From NCBI GenBank assembly GCA_015680685.1, contig MNCI01034746.1, positions 1 through 64,000 of the forward strand: 64,000 bases of DNA, given 5' to 3'. Below are positions 10,690-20,254 of the stretch, piece after piece. Under the pieces are notes generated by a model. That model did no database searches and was not told the origin of the DNA. It saw only the letters and a program-made list of their open reading frames with translations. Made by a program: the position numbers and the translations under genes. Source of the stretch: Gnetum montanum (Eukaryota > Streptophyta > Gnetopsida > Gnetales > Gnetaceae). Numbering within the stretch: position 1 is the first letter of the stretch; every line of letters begins with the position of its first letter.

Positions 10690-12160
10690 TAATGAAGATG
10701 ATGATACCTATTGGGGAGAGTTGGAGATCCCTAATCACTTCAAGGAGGAGCCCTTAGAACTAAAAACTTTATTGGCTAGTATGAAGTATACATTTTTAAA
10801 GAATGATAAACTGGTCATCATCAATGCCAAATTTGCTCCTAAACAAAAAGAAAAATTGTTGAAGGTGGTAAATAAATGGTCAACAATCTTTGCTTGGTCA
10901 TAGCCAAAATTAACAAGACTTGATCCAAGGATATGCTAGCATCGCATCTACATTAACTTGGCCATGAAGCCTAGAAGGTAGCTGCAGAAGTGGTTGAACC
11001 CTAAATTGAAACAAATCATCAAGGAGAAGATAAAGAAAATCCTCAAGATGGGGTTCATCTATCTAATCATGGATAGTGAGTGGGTTAGCCCACTCATAGT
11101 AGTACTAAAAAAGGGTGGAAAATGACAAGTTTGCATTGATTTTAGGTTGTTAAATATGGCAACATTTAAGGATCACTTTCCTTTTCCATTTGTAGACTCA
11201 GTGTTAGATACCATATCCAAGAATTATTATTATAGTTTCTTGGATAATTATAGTGGCTATAACCAAATCCAAATTACACCAAAAGACTAGGCCAAGATAA
11301 CATTCATGAGTCCTTGGGAAAATTTTGGATATTGTAAGATGCCATTTAGACTATGCAATGCTCCTATAACATTTCAATGTTGAGTCCTTAGTATCTTTCA
11401 ACAACAAATCGGTAGTGGTGTTGAAGTTTTCATGGATGACTTCTCCACCTATGGAGCTACCTTTGAGCAAGCTTTGGACCAACTTAAGCAAGTACTAAAG
11501 AGATGTGTAGAGAAAAACCTATGGCTCAATTGGCAAAAGAGCCACCTTATGGTCCAAGAAAACATTGTGCTAAGGCATCAAATTTCACAAAAAGGGATTG
11601 AGGTAGACCCAGAAAAGATAAGGGTCATCCAAGGAATAACACGCCAACTAGAGACCATTAAGGATGTTTAGTCATTCCTTGGACACACTAGCTAGTATTG
11701 GTGATTTATTGAGAATTTCTCTAAAATTGCAAAGCTTTTGGTAAAACTTACAAAGAGAGATGCATCTTTCATTTGGACCAAGGAATGTGAAAATGCATTC
11801 TAATAATTAAAGGAGAAACTCATAGAAACACTAGTCCTATGAGCACCAGATTGGCCTAAACCATTCCATATCATGATAGATGCATCTAACTATGCTTTGG
11901 GAGCAGTACTCACACAACTAGATGACAAGAAACATTCATATTATATCCACTATGTGAGTAGAATCACTATGGGGGCATAGTTGAATTACACCACGAAGAA
12001 AGAATTAATGATAATGATATACATGCTAGAAATGTTTAGGCATTATGTGCTAGGTTATAAAGTATTTGTACATACAAACCATAGTGCAATTTTCTTGCTC
12101 ATGAATAAGTTGACAGTGAGCCGTTGTGCTATATGGTGGCTTGTGATCTTGTAGGAATTT
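10690..12160 (+). pseudogene. Reverse transcriptase and RNase H of element A
   Basis: The enzyme makes cDNA and removes the RNA strand. Landmarks: a pre-RT part (ANKWSTIFAWS-like, 10870-10903); SEWVSPLIVVLKKGGK and CIDFRLLN (about 11080-11160); SFLDNYSGYNQIQI (about 11235-11280); MPFRLCNAP (about 11340); and the catalytic FMDDFSTYG at 11429-11455, with both Asp kept. After the thumb (GIEVDPEKIRVIQ) comes RNase H: ECENAF, then MIDASNYALGAVL (about 11876-11914), with its Asp, and KKELM (Glu). Stops occur every 30-100 codons. It ends abruptly near 12160, where about 0.4 kb present in B (end of RNase H to the integrase zinc finger) is deleted. Confidence 0.88.
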
Positions 12161-13160
12161 GATCTTTAGGGATGCACACCAATTCATCAAGTCTTGTGAA
12201 CATTGTCAATGTGATAGGGGGATGATCACTTGCATGGAAGGTCCTCAATAGCAGATTCAACCATTGGGGCCTTTCGACATATAAGGCATTGAATTCATGG
12301 GTTCCATGACATCCATGTCTAACGAGAAGGCATATGTTATAGTAGTAGTTGACTACTGCACAAAATGGGAAAAAGTAGTAGCCGTTACTAATTGTACATT
12401 ATCCATTGTTGTCAAATTTATACAATAAAATATCGTGAATAGGTTTGGGATGCCATGTTCATTGATTTTTGATAATGGAACTCATTTCACAACTACCACA
12501 TTTAGAAAATTAATGCAACACTTGGGGGTAGAACATAAATTAACAACACCTTACCAACCCCAAGCCAACTATCAAGTAGAGGTAACTAATTGGGAGATTA
12601 CAAAAATACTAACATGAACCATTAGCAAATATAAAAAGGGCTGGAGTATAAAATTTAATGATGCTCTTTGGGCTTATCATTCAACTTGGAAACTTCCTAT
12701 TAGATATTCTCCCTATGAGTTAGTGTATGAAAAACTTCCAATGCTCCTAATTCAATTTGAGCTCTGTACACTCTCAATAGCTTGTGAATTAAACCTTGAC
12801 CGAAGTCCAGCATAGAAGGAAATTTTGATCAATCTAAATGTGCTAGATGAAAATCGATTGGTAGTCCTATCCTTGAATGAAGTGAACAAGACATTCAACA
12901 AGCAATTTCATGACCTTAGAATTGGGAAATTAAAACTTCAAGCAGGAGATAAGGTTTTTAATTGGAACCCCACACATGTACCGAAAAAGACAAAATTGCA
13001 AACATTATGGGAGGGACCTTATATAATTGATCAGACCTCCCCCTCTAGGATCATGATAATTTACAAACCTGACAACCCAAATAAAAAGCAGCTGGTCAAT
13101 ATCCAATAAGTGAAACCTTTCCTAAAACCAAGATTGACTAGTGTAACTACCACCTCAACA
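12161..13160 (+). pseudogene. Integrase of element A
   Basis: Starts in the second half of the zinc finger (SCEHCQCDRG; the His pair is deleted). The DDE core follows: VVVDYCTKWEKV (about 12340-12375), IFDNGTHF (about 12466-12490), and QVEVTNWEI with the Glu (about 12570-12600). All three acidic residues survive. The C-terminal module QLHDL-like/LQAGDKVFNW and LWEGPYII (about 12900-13030) is the GPY/F-type end. The frame closes near VKPFLKP (about 13130). Several stops (for example 12427 and 12614) inactivate it. Confidence 0.85.
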
Positions 13161-13840
13161 AATGGACAACCATAATCTATTTTTTAGATCTTCTCCCTTC
13201 AACTCAGTTGTGGGGGATATGGTCATCCGTGTTGACCATTATCATGGCCTCTCAATTTTTCTAAATTTTTGTTTTTCACATTTTTGATTTTACAAATTTT
13301 TTATTTTTGAATTTTTCTAATTTTATACCATTTTTAGTACCTTTTAGCTTTCTTGATTATTTTACACTTTCTTATATATTTTACTTTATTTTTTTCCTTT
13401 TTTCTAAGTGTGGTATTTTCTCATTTTTGCTAATAAATTTTCTTTATTGTCATAGGACACAATGTTGTTGTTGTTGTTTACTAATGATGGTTTATGCTTA
13501 ATGAGTGATTGTCGATGATTGGTTTTTATTTTTGAATTTTGATGTTTGATGACTTTGGCATGGTTTATTTTTCATGGAATAGGTAGTGAGTCCATGTCAT
13601 CTACCCATCCAATGCACTCTATGGTTTTCCTTGTTTTAGGAATTTGAGGTCCCTTTTCCTTAAAGAAATTTTTAATCAATTAGTGAGCTTGGTAATTCTA
13701 GAATTAGGAAGAATCCAAACGTTTGTGAAGGGTGTGACTTCAAGGGAACTTAATACTCTTTGTTCTATTCTTCTTACTTGATTGCTTGAGTGTTTTTCAT
13801 AGACTTCTTATTGTTCCACACCAACCACTAAAGGAAGTCT
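13161..13840 (+). other. Spacer after pol of element A, T-rich
   Basis: Long T/A-rich non-coding stretch (13240-13440), then ordinary AT-rich sequence. Part of it (13320-13400) aligns with the minus strand of B at 24780-24885, so it belongs to the ancestral element. No coding sequence seen. Confidence 0.5.
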
Positions 13841-14010
13841 AAATAACGTCATTGCATGGTGTGTTTTCCATCATTAAAAAAAAAGTGATGGGAATTGAAA
13901 GCACACCCCTTCGACACAAATAAGTCCTTGCATGGTGTGGTTCTCATTTCAAAAGAAAAAAAAACTATGGGAATTCAAAGCACACCACTTGGATAAATAA
14001 AAGGCTACAA
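13841..14010 (+). repeat. Two tandem hairpin units in the spacer of element A
   Basis: Two units of about 75-80 bases each read TGCATGGTGTG, a short arm ending CCATC or TCATTTC, an A-run, ATGGGAATTNAAAGCACACC. The two arms of each unit (TGGTGTG...CACACC and TTCCAT...ATGGGAA) pair into a hairpin with the A-run as loop. Element B has one copy at about 24340-24445 on its own strand. Confidence 0.6.
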
Positions 14011-14814
14011 GCACTAGTTATGGAACTCGAAAGACATGCACGTATGCTTGAAGGTTCCCTCTAACTAAGGCCCTCTCTCTTTCTCTCATTTCCTACTCCT
14101 CTCTCTCCTCTTTGTGGAATGGTGGTTATTTTATGGAAGCACTCTTGTGTCTCGAGTGGGTGGATCAGTCTTAGAGTGGTGATGTAAAGTCACTAAAAGT
14201 AGATGGTTTTGGTCTGGACTAAGGATGAAACTTCTCAGGTCATTGTAATCACAAATTCCACAAGGGAGTTCTTATGACCTCAATTTGGAACTCCATTCCA
14301 CCTTCTCTATCATCCATCCATGCTACCATAATTCACCTCATTTCTAGGTTCTATGTTATGCTCTATGTCTTAGTCTGATGTGTTGGGATTCTTGAGTGGA
14401 TTCTTTTAGGCTGGTCCTAAACTTGTCATGATCATTAAATCGACTATGGGGCCCACAAACTCCTTAGTTGAGGTTATGCAAGGGCAAAACAGGCATGAGC
14501 CTGGTATGGGGAGGACCCACTTACATAGATTTTAACTTGATTAGTTAAGGATACTTACCTTTGACATCGCTACAATCCTATATTTCATATCTTCCATTAT
14601 ATAAATTGGTCAGTACTCCTTAATCTTTCACTGCATTCATTCATTAAATCAATCTTTCTCCATTTTTTCAAATTTATGAACTTCAATGCCATCTTCTCAT
14701 GATTTCATACTATTCTTAGTCTTCTAAGCTTTCATTTGATCCCAATTTCATTGACAAATTCCTTGTCTTTTGAAAGTTTGAGCAAAGTCAATGAAAGTCA
14801 ATGGTGGTTAATAG
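14011..14814 (+). other. Spacer of element A between hairpins and internal promoter block
   Basis: Non-coding; parts align with B near 24000-24300 (words such as GAACTCCATTCCACCTTCTC and CATCCATGCTACC). No open frame of note. Confidence 0.45.
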
Positions 14815-14912
14815 CTACATTGACGAGGCCTCATTGATGCAGTTGACTACATCAACGAGGCCTCGTTGACAGGGCCTCATCAATGCAGTGCAAAAATACT
14901 ATATATACCACG
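14815..14912 (+). promoter_or_regulatory. Internal U3-like promoter block of element A
   Basis: Contains three copies of the LTR U3 word (CATTGACGAGGCCTC, CATCAACGAGGCCTC and CAGGGCCTCATCAATGCAGT), followed after about 15 bases by TATATATACC. The LTRs have the same order: GAGGCCTC words, then ATCAATGTAGTG, then TATAAATA. The block lies about 450 bases before the ATG of the third ORF. Element B has the matching block at 23440-23530. Confidence 0.55.
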
Positions 14913-15348
14913 AGACACTTTGGAATTTTTTGAAATTCTCTCATCACACAAGAAATTTTTGTAATTTTTCAGAGCCCAAAACTTTCTAGAGCCCAAAAAT
15001 TTTAAATTGTTTGTCCAAATCACTCCATTTTTCAATCATGCACTTACTGAAGGTAAGATCTTTGCAACAAACCTTAAGGTTTTTGATGAAATTTTTGAAA
15101 TGTTTTCTAACTCCTCCTAAGGGTTAGTAACTTTAACAACATAAAAATATCAACTCTTTTGATGGTTAACCCTTCCAACAACCTATAGAATAATTTATTA
15201 ATGGTAATGCATAAAGAAAATTAATAATTAAGTTAATTAAATCAACCATAATCACAAATTAGCCATGTGTACCCTTAAGAGTTAGGGTATCCCAATTATT
15301 TTAAGTTTACACAATGATTGCTAATCCATGGTCTTATTATGATTATAG
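14913..15348 (+). other. Leader before the third ORF of element A
   Basis: AT-rich non-coding sequence between the internal TATA box and the ATG at 15349; no frame longer than a few dozen codons is supported. Confidence 0.4.
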
Positions 15349-18229
15349 ATGGCACATAAACAAAAGCATCCATAGGAAAGAGAATCCTCACAACCATGGA
15401 AGAAATGACCCAAAGTTGGAAGGGGCCAGTAGGAACAAGGCCAAGAACAATCAGAGGTGATCCATACAAATGGATCTCTTCATGAGCAACTTGAAGTGGA
15501 ATCTGTTTGATAGGCTCTAGAGGAAGAAGTACCTGCTGAACAATCCCAATGAGGAGAAGCACTTGGACCTGTGCCAAGGCTTGAGGTCACTNACTGAACA
15601 ATCCCAACAAGGAGAAGCACTTGGACCTGTGCCAAGGCTTGAGGTCACTTTGACTCAAGCCTTCCTAGACATCATCAAGTCCTAAGAAATCCAAGGATTA
15701 TTTCTTTAAGAGATAGACTTTGGGCCATTTTTGGAAAAAGCTTTAGAGGATGTCAAGACACAATTGTAAACCTCTCCCATGTGGCCAGTTATCATGTCTA
15801 ATGGGGAATGGTACATGGGAGAGACCTATTTCTTCTAGAATAGTTGAAGGAGGGTCCATTGTAAAATCCAAGGACATTCAAGTGTTCTACTCAGTGGAGG
15901 CTATTGCATAGGCATGGGGGTTGATAGATAGTGGAACACAATTGGTAGAAATATCAACAAAAGGTGATCCTAAGGCAAAAAAGGAATGGACCCAACGATG
16001 CTATGGGGTGGACCGTAAGGAGTATGGTGCACTCACACTGGAAAATTGGATTTATTTCAAGATTGTGACCTATCACCTCAATCCAATGATGAGGCCAAGT
16101 AAGGTGACTACTTTCTCTACCTAAGCATGCACTACTCTAAGCAAGAAATTTCTCATTAACTTTCCACAACTAATTTATTTGGAGATCAAGAAGTGCTTCA
16201 AGGAGAATGAATGTGGAAGGAAGACCCTACCCTTTCCATGCCTTATCAGAAAAATTTGCAAAAGGGTAGGCATTGTTCACTATTCTAATAATACTCTCAA
16301 GCTTGCTTCCTTGGCCTCATGGGTAGAAATCATGAATGATAAGATGCCAAAAACCACTTAAGAAGAGGAGCTACTGCCACCACCATCCACTTAGAAGACA
16401 ACACTGGAGGCCCATGCAGTCCTTGAATGTTTGTGTCAAATCTGAGAATAGTTCTTAAGCTAACAAGAGTAACAAGAAGGAATGAGTGGGGTGGATCCGT
16501 TTGTGTATTAGCCAATGATGTGTCACCTTAATGAGGTGGCTTGAATAGTTAGCTAGATGGAGATAGGTGATCCCATTTTCTCTACCTAAAGAATGCAGCT
16601 ACCTTCAAGGTTAAATCCCGACTCTTGAGAGGTGATGGTGTCACTAGCAACACACCATCTATTCCTAAAAATATCTAGGAATGCTACCACTTTCTTGGTG
16701 TGGTTGGAGGAAGGAGAAGAGGTAACTATCTTATGATGCATCATCTAGGGTAGGAGATAGTGATAGAAGTGGTAGTTAATCATGTAGTTGAAGCATTGAA
16801 TGCACTGGCAGCGTCTATACTAGATGTATTTGCACTCCATGACATCCAGACATCTGCAAGCATGATTAGTAGAAAATTGAATGCATCCTAGCATAAAAAA
16901 TTGCTAGAATGACTAGTAAGAACTAGGTAATCAAATTTTGACATCTTTGAACTCCTGAAGAACATCACCGCAACCTGGTGTGAACTGTTGAATGCAAGGG
17001 GTAGATGCATCATTTTGGAGGGACAACTAGAAACAACCCAAAAAATAAAATCAACTCTTGGCTATGGAGGTTGTTGAAATTCATGATTGACTTGCAGAAC
17101 AAGTAATTCTTAGCTTGGAAATAATAAGAGATGAAGCTATCAAACAACTTCAAGAATGATTTTAAGAGGTTGAGGAAGAAGCAATAACGACCATCTTCAA
17201 ATAGTTTGTGGTAGAATCTGAAACACATTTAATCAAAAAGGACTTGAATCAGATGTGCTAGGAGAATGAAATGTGGATTGTGCAAAATTATTGCCTATGA
17301 AATATTGATGCTCAAAGAGATTAAATGCAAGAGTTCATTTATTAATAGAAGGAGTAGCATGCCAGAGTCAACACTGAACTAAGGAAATTGTCCATGAAGA
17401 ACTACAATATATCAATGGAGGAGATACACATCTTGAGAAAAAAGTCTACCATCAAGATCACCACCTAGAAGAATGAAGCTTTCAAATTTGAGAGAGTGAA
17501 AAATCACTATAGGGACCAGGTTGGTTTGCAAAAGGAAATTAATGAAAAACAAATTCAAATGGTAAAGATGAAAGTGAATGAAGCCCTCCAACAACTCTAG
17601 TAATGAAGTGAGATGTAATAGCCCATCCTTGATGGGATTAATAGCTACAACAAAGTGGAGATCTATTTGAAGGAGTTGTAGATTGAAGAGATGACAAAGT
17701 ATATGGAGTTGGCCATTATGCAAACCTAGTAATGTTGATAGCTAGATGGCCATTGTCAAAATTGGAGAAACAAGTGGCTAGGTTATATCTGCTATACGAG
17801 GCTAAGTTTAAACATCACAAGTACACTAAAAAAAAGCTTGAGACTACTAATGTTGAACTCAAAGTTCTCAAGGGATGATTCACATATCAACAATATGTCA
17901 CTAAGGACCTAGCTAGATGGATGAATGACTACTAGGAGCTGAAGAACATAGTGAGAGCATTCGACATTGAATGAAAATAGTTTGTTGCTTGGTTCGTCAA
18001 TGCCAAGGAGTTGTTTCTAGCAATCCTATGTCCTTGGGATGTGCCTATTCCAACCCATATTAGGGAAGCTACATGGATGGTGCATGATCCTAAGAGTAAG
18101 GAGGAGAAAATGAAAGCACTGTTGGATGCTTTTTTCCTTTCATTTGAAGTTGCAACAGTAGCAGGGCAATTGCAACTACCTCAACCACCATTAGTGTGTG
18201 AAGCCAATGAGGGTTCCTTACAGCCTTAG
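15349..18229 (+). pseudogene. Third ORF of element A (plant transposon-protein domain plus coiled coil)
   Basis: Begins MAHKQKHP at 15349; B has the matching MAPRGKHTQK. An N-terminal Glu/Gln-rich part leads to a conserved domain (about 15900-16360): EWTQRCYGVDRKEYG, KIVTYHLNPMMRPSKVTTFS and LPFPCLIRKICKRVGI. It resembles the 'putative plant transposon protein' domain seen in the extra ORF of Athila-like elements (the LPFPxLIxxLCxRAGV signature). The second half (about 17000-17970) is charged and heptad-like, probably a long coiled coil. The frame ends at TAG 18227-18229. Many stops; a 58-base duplication at an N (15592) is probably an assembly fault. The function in the element is unknown; a structural or envelope-like role is only an inference. 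Confidence 0.6.
15535..15650 (+). repeat. 58-base direct duplication around an N (assembly patch)
   Basis: The text from CTGAACAATCCCAA to GAGGTCACT occurs before the N at 15592 and again directly after it, differing only at AATGAGG/AACAAGG. Such a junction is typical of two overlapping contig ends joined without merging. Confidence 0.7.
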
Positions 18230-18493
18230 AAACCACCACCACCTTGGACTATTTGATATTCTCTAATAAGCTTCACACCATCAAGGAATGTGTTGTCCAA
18301 TTTTTGAAGAGTTGTGTCATGGTGTTCAATTTTGTGTTTTGAACACCACCATTTTTTTAATGTTTTGATATGTACACCTGAGCACTTCATTTTTTTTCAA
18401 AGTTATTTAGTTGTTTTGTTGAAGAAAAGTCAATCAATAATCCCATACCTTTCCAATTTTGTAAAAGAACTCAAGGACAAGTTTTCATTTATT
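18230..18493 (+). other. Sequence between third ORF and polypurine tract of element A
   Basis: Non-coding; aligns with the minus strand of B at 20014-20240 (AAGAACTCAAGGACAAGTTTT against its complement), as expected for a shared 3' untranslated part. Confidence 0.5.
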
Positions 18494-18503
18494 CATGGGG
18501 GTA
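18494..18503 (+). other. Polypurine tract of element A
   Basis: CATGGGGGTA stands directly before TGATGAG of the 3' LTR. B has GTGGGGGTA before TGATGAAGC on its own strand. Confidence 0.75.
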
Positions 18504-19355
18504 TGATGAGTTGTTGTTGGTTGGTTGCATCAACGAGGCCTCATCAATGTAGTGTTTATTTGTTGTCTATAAATACATGCCTTCTAGTCACATTTATGGC
18601 AATATAGATTTTAGTAGTAGCGAAGCTTTTGCATTTTTTTCATTTAAAAGTTAGAATGTTTTCCCTTGAGTGCCCACAGCAGGAGTCATTGAGTGTACAA
18701 ATCTTTATTTAAGTAGTGTTGTACTTGAGCATGATAGTGTGTGTGGTAATAAAGATAAGCTTTTTGATAAACCTTATAGCACTTTGGATAGATTAGATAT
18801 TTTATTTATGCATTTATTATTTTTAATTATTTATTAAATTTTTTAATTAATTATTAATTATTTTCTAGTTACTATGTTAGATAAGCAATTAAGCCAGATA
18901 GGTTACACGCATAAGTATGACCACTTTGAGCGTAACACATATTCACTTGGTAATCCTAGTAGCATTATCACTTGGTACACCCAATAGCATAGTGTTTGGT
19001 CACCCAGCAGTGGATACATGGGTTTAGGATATGTATGGAAAGTGGGAATGGATACTTATGTTAGAATTAGTTAAATGATTAGTTAATTAGTAGTTAATCA
19101 AATTAGTTTTATCTACATTTTAAGCACCAAACTATAAAACATAAAAATGATATAAATTGAATGCCTCAGTTACACTTAATCATACCAACGAACATCACAA
19201 GTGTAATTGGGAAGACAATGATTAACCTTGAGGCTAGATTCACTTCCTAAAGGGCTAGTGCACTGGAAACAATGAAGTCCATGGAATTTGACTAGAGTGC
19301 ATGTGAATGCTTTGTGATTCTATGGTTGGACGTAGGGGTACCTCACCACTCATCA
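18504..19355 (+). repeat. 3' LTR of element A
   Basis: 852 bases, TGATGAGTTG...CCACTCATCA. Aligns throughout with 6468-7372; differences are mostly transitions and short indels. TATA box TATAAATA at about 18570. Followed by the target duplication CCTAT. Confidence 0.92.
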
Positions 19356-19360
19356 CCTAT

Positions 19361-20004
19361 GATTCATAACAAGTTGAAAATCAATTTATTAACTAATTTT
19401 ATTGCTAATTAATAACTATCGTAACATAAGCATCTAGTCTTACTTTCTGCACACATCCCAAACACATAAAACACTACTAGGTTACCAAGCGTTACGTGCT
19501 ACTAGGATTACCAACTATTGTATGTTATGCTCAAAGTGGTCATACTTACGTGTTTAATTTATTTAGCTTAATTAGTTAATGAATTAAAGTCTTAATTATC
19601 TTAATTAATTCATAATTAATGAAAATGATAAATGAAAAAATAAATATCTTTATTTCTATTCACACTATTGTGCTTAGGTACATTAGTGTGCAAATAAAGA
19701 TCTGTGCACTTGTTGACTCCTACTGCGGGCACTTAAAAATATTCTAACTCTTAAATGTACAAATTGTAAGAAATTTGCTAAGTTATTGAAAAAATTCCCC
19801 CTTTACATGGTGGAAGCCTTGTATATATAGACTTTATTGTTGAGCTAAGTTGATGGGGCCTCATAAATGTAGCAAAATTTATGTTGATATGGCTCTATCG
19901 ATGGGGAAACACCACGTCAATGTAGCTCAGTCAATAGGGCAACATCATGTCGATGGGACTGAATTGATAGGGGCTCATTGACATGATATTTTGATGCTTC
20001 ATCA
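19361..20004 (-). repeat. 3' LTR of element B, proximal part
   Basis: In reverse it continues the LTR alignment broken at 6467: GTAACATAAGCATCTAG, ACACTACTAGG, CAAAGTGGTCATACTTA, GGGCACTTAAAAATATTC. A TATATATA box lies at about 19822. U3 has GACATGATG/GGGCCTC-type words near 19850-19990. Ends with the complement of TGATGAAGC at 20004. Confidence 0.88.
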
Positions 20005-20013
20005 TACCCCCAC
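20005..20013 (-). other. Polypurine tract of element B
   Basis: On the minus strand GTGGGGGTA directly precedes TGATGAAGC, the 3' LTR start. Confidence 0.75.
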
Positions 20014-20254
20014 GACTGAATGAAAACTCATCCTTAAGTTCCTTTACAAAATTGTGGAGGTATAGGATTATTGACTGACACTTAACACAACAAACTGACA
20101 CAATAAAATTGAGTGTCTGTGTGTATAGATCGACATCATTACAAAATTTGTGGTGTTCATGACACAAAATTAAACACCATGATATGAATACTCAAATTAA
20201 ATAGCACATCCTTGGATGGCATGAAGATGTATAAGAAGAGAAAATAGTCTTAGG

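Larger units (their letters stand above)
6468..19355 (+). mobile_element. Ty3/gypsy retrotransposon A (Athila/Tat type), complete but decayed
   Basis: Full-length element of 12,888 bp with two LTRs (6468-7372 and 18504-19355), ends TAATGAG/TGATGAG...CTCATCA, and target duplication CCTAC/CCTAT at 6463-6467 and 19356-19360. Inside are a decayed primer site, gag, protease, RT, RNase H, integrase, a spacer with tandem hairpins, an internal promoter-like block, a third ORF and a polypurine tract. Every reading frame is broken many times. It lies inside the 3' LTR of B, so it is younger than B. Confidence 0.9.
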
